Origin: Skeletonema tropicum
Lineage: Eukaryota > Bacillariophyta > Thalassiosirophyceae > Thalassiosirales > Thalassiosiraceae
Direction of reading: 5' to 3'
Assembly (NCBI GenBank): GCA_037178625.1
Contig: CM074148.1
Span: forward strand, 248,001-312,000
Length of the DNA stretch: 64,000 nucleotides
Under the pieces are notes generated by a model. That model made no database searches. It was not told the DNA's origin and worked only from the letters and a program-made list of their open reading frames with translations. Below are positions 29,625-40,411 of this stretch, piece after piece; within the stretch, counting starts at the first letter, position 1, and every line of letters begins with the position of its first letter. The position numbers and the translations under genes are program-made.

Positions 29625-31901
29625 GACATCATGAAAAACGCACCCATCACCTCTGATGCTGGAGTTGAAATCGTCGCTGTCGCAGCTGCCTCTAAACAAA
29701 CTCAATCGTCTTCAACTGACTCCTCAGCCTCACCCGACGGAAGCGGTGGACTTCGTATCCAAGATCAAGACGATGCATTTGATTTTGACGCCGAGCTTTC
29801 CTCCCGTGATGAGGAGAGCTGCACTTCCGATCAAGCTCAAGCGGCCAAGTCCAAGATGTCCTTCTTCGGTGCTTCTACTTCTAGCAGTGGCCGGTACAAG
29901 ATTCTAGGCACGATGCTTCTTTGTCTTTGCCTTGGTCTCTTCTTTGTTGTCATGGTGAGAACAGGCACCATCACTGGGGTGGTTAAGAACAGCCGCAGCG
30001 GCATGGGAAGTATTGACGGATCCATGCTATTGATCAATGCAGGTGCAGGAGGGAGTACGAGCGACGTTGTTTGCCCTGCTGATGTTGGAATGGATTTGCC
30101 TTTGAGTGATACGTGTGGTGTGGAAGAGGGAGATACCACGATGGAAGTGTCGTATGAGTACTTCTTAATCATCGACAATGAGAACGACCAAGATGATGTT
30201 GATCACATCATTTCATGCAATGAGGTCACCCTCCATCAAGAATTAGTTGGTAACTTTTGCCCAAGCAATGAAGATGAACCAAAGTCAAAGAGTAGAAAGA
30301 AGGACGAAGATAGCATTGTTGTGAGCATTTCTTCTTTGCCCAATGACTCCACGGACGATTCGATGTCGTGCCCCGACTCTATCCAGCTTCGTGACTATGA
30401 ATCATGTCGAGTAGTCACGGGAGGACTAAGCTTGGAGCTCAATTTTGCAAGTGCCAGTGCCAATGCCAATGCAAGTGCTGGTGATCGTCGCCGCTTGGGT
30501 TTTGATACTAGCATGGAGAGGGATGGGACAAGCTTAAGCTCAGGAGCGGGAAGTGAGTGGATTGATGGAAGTCTGCAACAAGAATTCAAAAAAGAACGAA
30601 ATGATCTTTTGAAAGTGCTGAAGAAACTGATTAAAATCCTGAGCAAATATGTAGGGCTGAGTAAGAAAGAGGTGAAGCAGGAAAAGAAGGAAGCTGAAGA
30701 GTTTGTTGATAACGTTTCCATGCTTAAGTTGTTGAATGGAGAGCTCAAACTTGATGTTGGTATCTCCGGTGGCAACATTGTCTTCAGCACTGTTGCTGTT
30801 GATGGTGGAGGTGGAGATTGTGATGACATTGACGTTGTTGATATGGATGAGGAATCTCGTTTGGAATTAATGGCCTGTTATGGTTACGAGGCTTTTCCTG
30901 GGGGCGACACCTACGGCTGGTGTCTTGACTCTCAAAACAATGTGCATGATTACGCTGCCTATGAGGTAGATCAGGAAGATGGTGATGTGTTTATTAATTG
31001 TGCTGCAAAATGCAACGAGTGCGTAAAGGATGCAGTTCCCGAAGGATCTTTTAGGGGGATAATCATTGAAGATTTCCAAGACTATTTATGTGGTTGTCTC
31101 TATGATCATGACCCTAACTACACTTTCAATGGCACTGGATCGTGCCAGGGGGCCAGCCCCAATAGCGGTTTTCTTTGGCCCTCCAGTTCTGGTGGAACTG
31201 GCGAAATTACCCAAGTTGATGGAAGTGAATTTGATGAGATGTACACTTGCTGGAAGGCAATGAAACCTTCCAGTGCAACTTCAGCCCTGCCTTCAATATC
31301 AATGAAGCCTTCCAGTGCAACTTCAGCCCTGCCTTCAATGAAGCCTTCCAGTGCAACTTCAGCCCTGCCTTCAATGAAGCCTTCCAGTGCAACTTCAGCC
31401 CTGCCTTCAATGAAGCCTTCCAGTGCTGTTGACGGTGGAGGTGGAGATTGTGATGACATTGACCCCTCATCCTATTTGGAATTAATGGCCTGTTATGGTT
31501 ACGAGGTTTTTCCTGGGATCGACACCTCCGGCTTTTGTCTTGACTCTCAAAACAATGTGCATGATTACGCTTCCTATTTTCTAGATATGCAACTGGAAAA
31601 TGATGTTGCGTTTATTGAATGTGCTGTGAAATGCAACGCGTGCGTAAAGGATGCAGTTCCTGAAGGGTCTTTTAGGGGAATAGCCATTGAATTTGCTGAT
31701 GACTTCCCGGTCCCGATTTGTAGTTGTCTCTTTGATTATGACCCTAACGCCTCCATAGACTTTGGCACAGAGTGCCAGACCAACTTTGGTCAGAGTCCAG
31801 TTTGGCCCAGTTCTACTGGAACTGGTGAAATTACCCAAGTTGGAGTTAGTGGAAGTGACAGTGTCATTGCCTTTTGCTTCAAGTTCATTCAAGAAGTCTA
31901 G
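29625..31901 (+). CDS. Type II membrane protein with two cysteine-rich ectodomain repeats (main exon of the interrupted gene)
   Basis: The frame is open upstream to 29574 through the transposon end, but the first host-derived ATG is 29631. An acidic Ser-rich cytosolic segment is followed by one membrane span (ILGTMLLCLCLGLFFVVMV, about residue 90 from 29631). The long ectodomain has a coiled-coil-like basic stretch (FKKERNDLLKVLKKLIKIL) and then two copies of a module of about 130 residues: ELMACYGYEAFPG...CLDSQNNVHDYA...CAAKCNECVKDAVPEGSFRG...CGCLYDHDPN. A minisatellite linker (MKPSSATSALPS repeated) separates them. I do not recognise the module; its paired cysteines suggest an extracellular binding domain. 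The 5' end was disrupted by the hAT-like insertion, so expression may now use a new start. Confidence 0.75.
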   Translation, partial: DIMKNAPITSDAGVEIVAVAAASKQTQSSSTDSSASPDGSGGLRIQDQDDAFDFDAELSSRDEESCTSDQAQAAKSKMSFFGASTSSSGRYKILGTMLLCLCLGLFFVVMVRTGTITGVVKNSRSGMGSIDGSMLLINAGAGGSTSDVVCPADVGMDLPLSDTCGVEEGDTTMEVSYEYFLIIDNENDQDDVDHIISCNEVTLHQELVGNFCPSNEDEPKSKSRKKDEDSIVVSISSLPNDSTDDSMSCPDSIQLRDYESCRVVTGGLSLELNFASASANANASAGDRRRLGFDTSMERDGTSLSSGAGSEWIDGSLQQEFKKERNDLLKVLKKLIKILSKYVGLSKKEVKQEKKEAEEFVDNVSMLKLLNGELKLDVGISGGNIVFSTVAVDGGGGDCDDIDVVDMDEESRLELMACYGYEAFPGGDTYGWCLDSQNNVHDYAAYEVDQEDGDVFINCAAKCNECVKDAVPEGSFRGIIIEDFQDYLCGCLYDHDPNYTFNGTGSCQGASPNSGFLWPSSSGGTGEITQVDGSEFDEMYTCWKAMKPSSATSALPSISMKPSSATSALPSMKPSSATSALPSMKPSSATSALPSMKPSSAVDGGGGDCDDIDPSSYLELMACYGYEVFPGIDTSGFCLDSQNNVHDYASYFLDMQLENDVAFIECAVKCNACVKDAVPEGSFRGIAIEFADDFPVPICSCLFDYDPNASIDFGTECQTNFGQSPVWPSSTGTGEITQVGVSGSDSVIAFCFKFIQEV
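31260..31427 (+). repeat. 36-bp coding minisatellite
   Basis: Four near-identical 36-bp units, plus a partial fifth and a 6-bp insertion, encode MKPSSATSALPS. They form a Ser/Pro-rich linker between the two cysteine-rich modules. In-frame unit changes would alter linker length. Confidence 0.85.
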
Positions 31902-34900
31902 TAAAGCTAAAATCGGGGTAGCAGTATAGCATTAGTGTTCAATTCTCAATTGAAACTGAGGCTGAGGTCACTGAGGCTTCCTCTTCCTCAAAAAAGCTCA
32001 AGTCTGGTTCCCGTGTCACTTCAATGTCAATGTTATAGTCACATTCTGAGTCTAAGTGTTGATCACTGTTTGTGCCGCTGTAATTGTAATTGCAGCTGTG
32101 CAGACTTTTGATATCAATAGTATAGTAAAAGTAAAGGAAAACACATTTGCATGTACTATGGGTGAATGTGAAGCTTCTTGTGTTTGAGCCACTTGCACTT
32201 GTGCTTGTATTATTAAATATGTCAATGTCAATGTATAAGTAAGAGTGAGAAAAGAAAGAGAGTGCGAGTGAGATTCTGATTCAGTTTCAGTCTATTTCAA
32301 TTTCAATTTCAGTTTCAGTGAGATAGAGATAGAGATTAGTAATAGTACAAGTTAAAGTAGGGGGGGGGCAAACCCTTGTGTTTTTTTTAGTCACGAGTTG
32401 AGCGCGCCAAGTATTTTTTGTCAAACTTTTTGACCATGGCCAAATTTGGCCATCGCCAGTTTGGCGTAAGAATTATTACCCTTTGTCAGCTTAATCTCTG
32501 TTATTACTTGCTTTCACGTGCTGAAACTTGATAGGTGCATAGACCGTACCCCTGTCTATGCACCTATCGAGTTTCGTGGTCTCAAGTTGTCCCCCGGTGG
32601 AGAATAAGCTGACAAACCATGCCATTTTTCTGACAAAACTCCGATTTCAACGCATACATCGTCGTCCCGACGCTATTAATAGACAACTGACATGGTTCAT
32701 ACCAAGAATATTCACATCCGTCGATAGTATAGACCTAGGAGGATGCTCTGATGCCTCGTTGGTCACTTCAATTGACAGCATCGTCCTTGTCGGCGCCATA
32801 CCAGCCATGTCACGATGAGCCGAACCGGCTCAAAATCTAGGTGGAGAATCACAGTATTGGAATGAACAATGAATATAGATCAATCAACATTACAATATAC
32901 ACTCTATATGGATATTTGGCGTTGGATGATAGCTTGGTTTGGTGGATCTAATGAAGTGGGGTCATGATAATCAATTATATCATGCAAAATTGTGAGACAT
33001 CAGCTCAGCTCAGAAAGCTCCTCATGGCAAATTATGCATGCTAAGGACATATCATAACCCAAACAACAGCACCAATCGATGATATTGATCATATTGGATG
33101 TTCCAGTCGATCAGTGTCTGATACAAGCGACGATAACCGCTCATTCATCTCGCTCTACCGGTAGGACGACATATAATTTTACAACAAAATCACTGCGCCT
33201 TTTTTCCTTTTATGAAAGTGGAGCTCATTCACAGCATTTAAATATAAACAACACCTTCCAATATAGTCTGACTAGAGCAGGTCATCTTTATATGCTATAT
33301 GTAACAGAACATGATATGATATGTGTAATCTAAGCCTGCCACAGAACATGATTCTCGACTCAACGCATGGAGCCATACGATGCCGATGTAGGATAATACA
33401 AGGGCTGCAAACCCCATTCAACCATACAACACCCTTCTATTAGTTACTATCATCGATGTTGCGCAGCAGTTGGGGTTGAACAAGTCGTAAAGTGGACGCT
33501 ATATGCCCAAAACGCTAAAAATCAATAATTTTGATGGCTCAAATTTCACCACACATGATTATATATTAGATAGAAACAGTAGCTCACAGCAATACCATGA
33601 TGCGCAAACGTTGCTACAATATAGTTGAAACAATATCAAAGTGTTTTGGGGTTTGTAAATGCTGAGTTATTTTAGATATTGTAGAATATGATGCCAAAAT
33701 TGAGTTGTCGATGGTCGAGACGATCGGCACCGGTGACACAATAAAACTCGGCTGTCTTCGTCACAACCCACCGAAAGAGCCACCCAAATTCATCTCAAAG
33801 GTTATACAAAGGAACAGTACCACTGGTTAGGTGCCTAAATGTTTGAAACAGGTCGTGGTATCGATTATTCACTATCTGGGCGGAAGTCGAGCGGCTCAAA
33901 ATGTCTATTTTTGATATGTGTTCGGAAGACAAACAGGTTGGAGCTGCTGATAAAAGCACAAAATGGCCAACCATACCATATAGGATGATATGATGGTCTC
34001 TATTGTTGATGTAATTATGTATAATGATGTGTAGGACGTCTATACTGTCAAATCCGCCATGGTGGGTATGTTGGTATAAAAGAGTGGATGGTGTTTGGCG
34101 ATATGTACTAATTCCTATCGTGTCGCTAACCAGATGGCGCCATATTTGACTCGACTCGCCTCAAAATCCAATCCCACGATGGCCAAAAGTGCTCCTATAC
34201 GGAGGCTGATATCCACACAAGGCAAAGATATAACACCACCAAACTTTGGGGATTTCTATTGGGGGTATAGACGAAGGTATTTGATCAATATTGGATGGAA
34301 TATAATAAGTTTGAAATTCGAATATCTGGGGTGTGCCCCCCCCTAGTTAAAGTTAAAGTTAAAGAGAAGATAATCCATGCCGTATTCCTTATGAGTATGA
34401 GACGGTCAAAGTGCGTCCATATTATGGTATACAGCATTCGGCCACATACTTGCTCACGTTACATTGGTCATCACACCTTTGAGAGGAGCTGGATGAAAGT
34501 CTTTGAGAATGAGAGGAGAGGATGATGTGTGTGACATAAAAAGTTTACATATTCTCACGGTCAGACTTGATTTCTGTCTTGAAACATGTCGTACGGTACT
34601 AAAAGTTCTCGCGGGACCAATGCAATCCGACCAATGCGGAGTGGCAAAATAGATTTCAAATGATCGTGTTTGTGTTCGATCGATCCATTATGCTACTTAA
34701 TAGCTGAAGTAGTAGTAGCACACTTATCACTTATTCGTTTCGGACTGAATAATCTATTAGTAGAGCCACTGCAGTTATCAAAGGTAGCATCTCAATCAGT
34801 TGGGTGAGTCATCACACGAATTTACCTGTGGTGAAAAAAATCATATGGTATCTTTTTCAAGCAAGCCGCCAACAGCATATGAAAGATGATGTGCACATAT

Positions 34901-35163
34901 CTTGTGTGTCCGTCGTTGCTTGGGCGTGCCAAAATTCCATCAGACATGGTGGTCCGTCTTTCTATTTCAATTTGAAAGACAGTTATCTCTCTTTTTATGT
35001 ACGATACTCTTTATCTCATCATCTTGTGCTCGCTGTCCGCCTGCCTATCAAATTATTATTATTTTCTCAGTTCGACCAAATCTTACAAGGCACCCAATAG
35101 ACAGAGATATCCAATAATAATACAAACCTTGACGCAATAATCTCACAGAGTAATCACACGACA
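31902..35163. other. Large interval without recognisable genes
   Basis: AT-rich. It begins with simple TCAATTTCAATTTCAG-type repeats near 32290-32320, has a G9 run near 32361, and a strong hairpin at 32523-32575. No ORF between 32600 and 35160 resembles a real protein. It serves at least as the upstream region of the gene at 35164. Confidence 0.5.
32523..32575. repeat. 22-bp stem hairpin (possible small-RNA precursor or MITE core)
   Basis: GAAACTTGATAGGTGCATAG followed by AC (32523-32544) pairs with 32554-32575 across a 9-nt loop (CGTACCCCT); only one position is a G-U type mismatch. A 22-bp near-perfect stem is unlikely by chance. No flanking target duplication is evident. Confidence 0.65.
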
Positions 35164-38001
35164 ATGACCATCTCTCACCCTATCACTTTCAGCCGCAGAA
35201 TCCTCTCGCTACTCCTCCTCTCAACCACACTAATCCTCCACTTCGCACAACAAGCTGCTGCTGCTCCAACACAGAAAAGTCCAAAACTCCTCTCCTACCT
35301 AACCCGTCCCACACCCATCTGGAATCAAGCCATCACCACCACCCCCTCTCAAAACAATGCCATCTCCATCTCACCCGATAATGCCTGGCTGTACGTGACC
35401 AGTATCGATTTTGGGACATTGAGTAAATTGAACCCCAAGAATGGAAAATTTGTCCAGTATTTTGATAGGGTGGGTTTGGAGGCGATGGAGGGTGGACGGT
35501 TTGGGTATGGTCAGGGTGGGATTGAGTTTTATGACGACGCTACTACTGCTGATGAAGGTGAAGGTGCTGCTGAAGGGGGGAGCTATCTACTGTATTGGGT
35601 ATTGGATGTCTCACAGCAAGGATATTATAGTAAAGTAATTTGTGTAGAGCATGAGGATGATCCGGAATCGGAACAGATTGTGGTGAGATGGGTGGCGACG
35701 TTGAGTGGAGTTTTGAATGGGATGCCAAAGATTGGGTGAGTAGAAAATAGTCTATCTGATTATCTCTCTTGATTTTTTTGATGCGATGTGGAGTGTAGGT
35801 TTAGTTGTTGCTCTGTGTTTATTTCTCATTGGAAGTGTCTAATCATTTTTACTCTTTTACTTGGAACGTCAATTTATTATATGATTTGTATACAGATCGG
35901 ACGGTAAATTCATTTATCTTACCATCAATACAGACACCAACACACCGATATTTGTCAATACAAACGACGATACGAACGATTCGACTTCTACTCCAGATGG
36001 AAGTGAAGGTGAAGGTGAAGGAGTATCCCCATCAGATGAACCTCCCGCTACTTCAAATACGGATCTCCCTACTCCCTACTGGTTCTTCAACGTTGATAGT
36101 AATAGCAGTATCATTTGTGATTATGGGACAGAATATCCACAACAGGTTTCTGTCAATGGTACTAGCGTGAATGTGACATTGTTTGAGACTAGAGATGAGT
36201 GTTGTGTGGCTCAACCCTTGGCATGTGAGGAAGCACCGATTGTGCTTGGGAGTGGCAATGATACTGATAGTAATAGTACTACAACAGTGTCTAATGCTAC
36301 TGAGACGATGACCTACAACAACTGTTGGAGAGCCCACAGAGGCATCTCCTGCAGAGACTGATGTACCCGATGGACCAACAGAAGATGGACCAACAGAAGG
36401 GGAGACAGAACGACACGACAATCAAGCAATCGGCAACTCCAAGCACCAAAAAAGTCGGGAAGGTTCATCATCCTGAATGCAGACAATGGCAATGTTGTTT
36501 ATTCCTTCGATAGTCAATCCGACTTTACCATTCGTAAGCACGTCTTTGGTCCACTTGGAATTGCCCGTCCGTCCTGCATATGGGAATTACGCTGGTGGAG
36601 AAGGGAATACAAATGATGTAGTCATGTGGGGTAGTGGCAGTGGGAATGATGACAGTGTAGGTGAGACTCTATTGTTTCAATTACCCAAGGGATTTGATAC
36701 TACCACGTCTTCATTGGCGTCATCGGCAACGCTTGCGAATAATCAGTTCGAAACACGAGTGATGGAATCGGTATCATGGACGACCGAAATTGCACCAACA
36801 TTTTCCAAGGATGGATTGTCAGTGTACTTCTTGATTTCGGGAGATCGTCTCACAGGATGGAATAAGGGCCAAGCCTTTGATATCGCACCAAATGTTGGCC
36901 CAGTCGATGTGTCTGATCCCACCTCAACCACGGGAGGGATTCAACGTACCCATGGTTCTCACCAATAACGACAAGACTGTGCTAGTGGGTGCACAACATA
37001 CCATGTATGGAATCGACGTCTCGATCACTCCCGCCTCGATATTGTGGCAGCAGGATACATTTGGTAACTGGCGCAGGCATTTACCACTCCTCAAATTACT
37101 CCTGATGGAACAATGGCCTATTTTGGCAAGACTGGAGCGTTGCATGCCTTGGATTTGGATGCAGGCGGAACATTGCTTTGGGCGGATACCAATGGATACG
37201 TCGATCCATTCAGTTCCGTGTCGCAAATTACCATGGCTGACTTTTCACTTAGATGCATCAGGACAGATCTTGTACTATTGTCATGGAGGGTCAGATACGA
37301 TTACTGCCCTGAGGATTGGAGAGGTGGTACCAACGGAAGCTCCGACATTCCAACCGAGTGCGTCTCCATCTGTGACTGCGTCAATGTCTCCATCGGCGAG
37401 TATGATCCCAACATTGTCAATGAATCCGACGTATGGTTCGGATTACATTTTTCCAAGCGCATCACCTTCTGTCACGGTGAGTGATGCACCGTCGACTGTA
37501 CCTACTGTCAAGCCTACAGTTTCTCCAACCAAATCGAAGTATCCCACCACTACCACTGTTATTGAAGGTGGTGGAGATGCAGGAGACTTTACCTTTGATG
37601 TTGTTTCTAGTCCCACTCCTACTGTTTCACCCGGAAACAACACTACTAGTAGCACAGCAACAAACGGAGGAGGAGGATCCTCACTCGTTTCGACAAAAGA
37701 AGAAGAAAACGCAAGCTCATTCCCGCTAAGTATGCCCGCCATTATCGGTATCGCCGTGGGAGGTGGAGTAGGTCTCATTCTCTTCGTGGGCTCACTTTGC
37801 TATGTGTGTCGTAAGAAGCCTTGCAAAGGTCGTGGAAGTGGTGAAGATGATGGTGTGGATACAGATTGGCAGTCGTCGAATGATGAGGCCAATCGACAAA
37901 TGCAATTTAGTGGTGGTGGTGGAGGAGCTGATAATCAAACTCCGTTTCAGTATGGAGATGAGGAGAATGATGTTTATGGAGGGGGTCCTCTGAAGTGGTA
38001 A
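35164..38001 (+). pseudogene. Secreted beta-propeller-like type I membrane protein, multiply frameshifted
   Basis: Exon 1 (35164-35735) encodes a signal peptide (SRRILSLLLLSTTLILHFAQ) and the start of a PQQ-quinoprotein-like beta-propeller (SISPDNAWLYVTSIDFGTLS). A 160-bp GT-AG intron (35736-35895) joins in phase to SDGKFIYLTINTDTNTP. The reading then jumps frame near 36320, 36455, 36525, 36940, 37065 and 37245 while homologous-looking blade sequence continues (NADNGNVVYSFDSQSDFTI; TNNDKTVLVGAQHTMYGIDV; GKTGALHALDLDAGGTLLW; LYYCHGGSDTITALRIGEVV). The end has a Ser/Thr/Pro-rich stalk, a membrane span (IIGIAVGGGVGLILFVGSLC) and an acidic cytosolic tail. Six shifts argue for a pseudogene, although unrecognised short introns could explain one or two. 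Confidence 0.65.
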
Positions 38002-38438
38002 TGATGATGTAGTGCAGTGGATTATGCATATATATATATTGTAAATAATAATTTACTTGATAGGATGAATTTGGTACCAATTGAAAGCTCTCCTTCTGCT
38101 CTATCGAATAGAAGCATCCTCATGATGTGTATCCTGCTCGACACTATCCAAATTCACTGCAATCATCGTATCCATTGATAACTTGACCCTTTCACATCCA
38201 ATCAAGACGATTCGACCACCAATGGAAACCCCTCCTTGCGCTTTATCGAAAGGTTGTAGTATGAAGATGTAGTGCAGTGGGTGGGTGATGTGTTTATACA
38301 TATTGTAAATAATAGAAAAGTGGGGGAGGAGCGGATGAATTCCTTCATTCTATTCGGTTAAGTATTGCAATCTTATTAAACTTCAAAATTACATACTACC
38401 GTAATAATGTCAAGCTAGATTCGTCAACCCCCCTTTAT

Positions 38439-39599
38439 TCAGCTGGTAGCAGCTTTGACTTTACCCTTCTCCTTGGAAGCATCTGGTTTATTCTTCAACA
38501 TAGTCCAATCCACCGTGCACTCATAAATAGCTTGCTCACATTTCTCCACAAATGCACGCCACTCATTCTCTTGCGATCCACCAACTTGAGGTTCCGCATC
38601 ATGAGGGAGTTTGAGGCGAAGATTCTTCAGCTGGAATGCGGCATCACTCCATTGATTTGCTTCCTCTTCATACTTGCAAGCGTGGTAGTGTGATGCGATG
38701 GCTATTCCGCAGGAGTTTGCGACGGTGGGCCAAGCGCTGAGTTTCTTGACGGCGATAGCATACGTTTTGCCTAGACCTCCTATCAAAGATAATGGACCGA
38801 TGGCAGCAGAGGCAGTAATCAATGCAACTTCCATTTTCTTGAGATATTCAACCTTTGTCGAAGTTCGATTGGCATCCCTGAGATATTGTTCAATCTTTGG
38901 ATTGAGGCGTTTTTCGAGATAGTCATTTCGATTTTTATCCATCCTTTGAGGCACTGGTTCCTTATCCCTTGGTTTCAGAGTTGTACGAGCATACGCTAGT
39001 GACAATGAATCATTATCATTTTTCTCTGCAATGTCAGCTACCTCATTCACAAGCCTCTTGACTGCTGCAAAATCTTTCTTTTCGTAGGGTGGCACTGCTG
39101 CTTGAAATCTCATCACTTGGCCCTTGATCCGTTCGGAGATCGCACGTGCATGAGTCCAATCTTGAACATTATTTTTGTTGGTAAAGTGTTTGTGGATGAA
39201 TGGAACAGACGACACTGCTGCCGAGCCGATCAATTTGTAGATTGCCTCGTGGGCGACAGATGTCTGGGCAGTTGTTTGAAATATCCCCCCTGTAATGATA
39301 AGCACAAGCGCTGACACTCGACCCCAGTACACTTTATTTTTGATCTGTTTGGAAAGTTTGCCCCACTTGAGATGACGTGCCCACACTTCTTCAAGGACGA
39401 ACAACTCATTTTGTTTCGCCGGACTTAGCATGGGGGCATGACCGGCGACTCCACCACCGTTGGGTTGTAGATGTGATGATGGGCCATCGTCGTCTCGACG
39501 TGAAGTGGGCATGGGGAGGGCTGTCCCTGATACCACCGACACGAGGGCCGATGATGTGAAAAGGAGGATTGCCGCTAGCATAAGCGGGAGGCGACACAT
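38439..39599 (-). CDS. SLATT (DUF4231)-like multi-pass membrane protein, copy 1
   Basis: 386 residues. A signal peptide (MLAAILLFTSSALVSVVSG) is followed by two related halves. Half 1 has a hydrophobic pair at about 95-112 and 123-137, then WTHARAISERIKGQVMRFQA ending PPY (148-172). Half 2 has a hydrophobic pair at about 257-285 and 290-304, then EANQWSDAAFQLKNLRLKLP and a final FVEKCEQAIYECTVDW. A two-helix membrane unit followed by W-x-x-x-R-A-x-S/A-E-x-I/L-K and a PPY end is characteristic of SLATT/DUF4231 proteins, known in bacteria as membrane effectors of nucleotide-signalling conflict systems. The tandem double unit and the signal peptide are unusual. No SMODS or SLOG sensor lies nearby. 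Function in a diatom is unknown. Confidence 0.6.
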   Translation of the reverse strand: MCRLPLMLAAILLFTSSALVSVVSGTALPMPTSRRDDDGPSSHLQPNGGGVAGHAPMLSPAKQNELFVLEEVWARHLKWGKLSKQIKNKVYWGRVSALVLIITGGIFQTTAQTSVAHEAIYKLIGSAAVSSVPFIHKHFTNKNNVQDWTHARAISERIKGQVMRFQAAVPPYEKKDFAAVKRLVNEVADIAEKNDNDSLSLAYARTTLKPRDKEPVPQRMDKNRNDYLEKRLNPKIEQYLRDANRTSTKVEYLKKMEVALITASAAIGPLSLIGGLGKTYAIAVKKLSAWPTVANSCGIAIASHYHACKYEEEANQWSDAAFQLKNLRLKLPHDAEPQVGGSQENEWRAFVEKCEQAIYECTVDWTMLKNKPDASKEKGKVKAATS

Positions 39600-39859
39600 G
39601 TTTCTTAAGAGCTGTTTGTTTTTTGTGCTAGAAGTAGTATCTACAGATTATGACCATGACGCATGTGACATCGGTGCAGATGGATGGGCGGGGGAAGGAG
39701 GTGGTGTCATCGAGATGGCGAAGGTTGAAGTTTGAGGTGTTCGGATTCAGACATCCATCTCAACTAACCAAGGTCCGAACGTGAGAATATGTAAATCTGT
39801 CAAGTATGTATGGCTGACATGGAAGAAGTTTCTAACGTAAAACATACTCCCTCTGTCTA

Positions 39860-40154
39860 CTGGCGGGAAAAAAATTTCACCAAGGAAAAAATGGCACCAA
39901 CTCGAATCTCCACACAAAACACTAACAAAACACAACACATCGATTCTAGACCCATCCAATGCTGGTTCTGCGCGTCCATATAGCCCTCCCAACCCACTCC
40001 CCGCCCATAATATGATAGTAGAGACTCATACCTTTCGATAAAACCACTGGTCAACGTTATGTAGTATATTCGCATAGCAGCAGCAGCACAGGCATGCAGA
40101 TATGCCGTAGGCATGCGTCATTCTAGCTCGAAATAGCAAGTATTGGTATTAAAT
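39860..40154. mobile_element. MITE family CTGGCGGGAA, copy B (truncated)
   Basis: The left end (TA then CTGGCGGGAAAAAAA) sits just inside a TACTCCCTCTGTC terminus at 39845-39857. The element matches copy C for 295 bp and is cut off where the reverse-transcriptase segment begins. Confidence 0.75.
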
Positions 40155-40411
40155 AAGATAAATAAGTGATTAGTTTAGGATGGTATTCAGGAGCTGTTTA
40201 CTGGGCAAGCTGGATCTGAACTTGCCCATTTTAGGTAATAAGAGGAGTGCAGTCTAGGTATCTCTAGTTCAGTGGCAAGTCCGCACTCCTCTTGTCACCT
40301 GTGCTAGGTGATGGTATGTTCCTCCTCCCTCCTACTCTCAACTGCCTCTCGACAGGTGAGAGTGAGAGTCCTCACTCAACCTCTGCCACCGCAGGGGTGG
40401 GGGAGAGGGGA
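40155..40411 (-). other. 3' untranslated part of the reverse-transcriptase segment
   Basis: Non-coding stretch between the RT stop codon and the duplication boundary. On the minus strand it ends in an AT-rich CTTATTTATCTTATTT tail. It contains an inverted pair around AAGAGGAGTGC (40219 and 40286). Confidence 0.5.

Larger units (their letters stand above)
37195..40154. repeat. 2.96-kb segmental duplication, copy 1
   Basis: Matches 44116-47074 almost base for base. Differences I saw: a C/T and a one-base indel at 37237-37246, G37471/A44391 and G37507/T44427. It covers the 3' end of the beta-propeller-like gene, the SLATT-like gene and part of a MITE. Its right edge (40154) falls inside that MITE, where the reverse-transcriptase segment begins. 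Confidence 0.95.

Noticed and set aside
35805..36170. Separate gene beginning inside the intron of the beta-propeller-like gene
   Set aside because: The frame starts in the intron and runs out of phase with the well-supported exon 2 reading.
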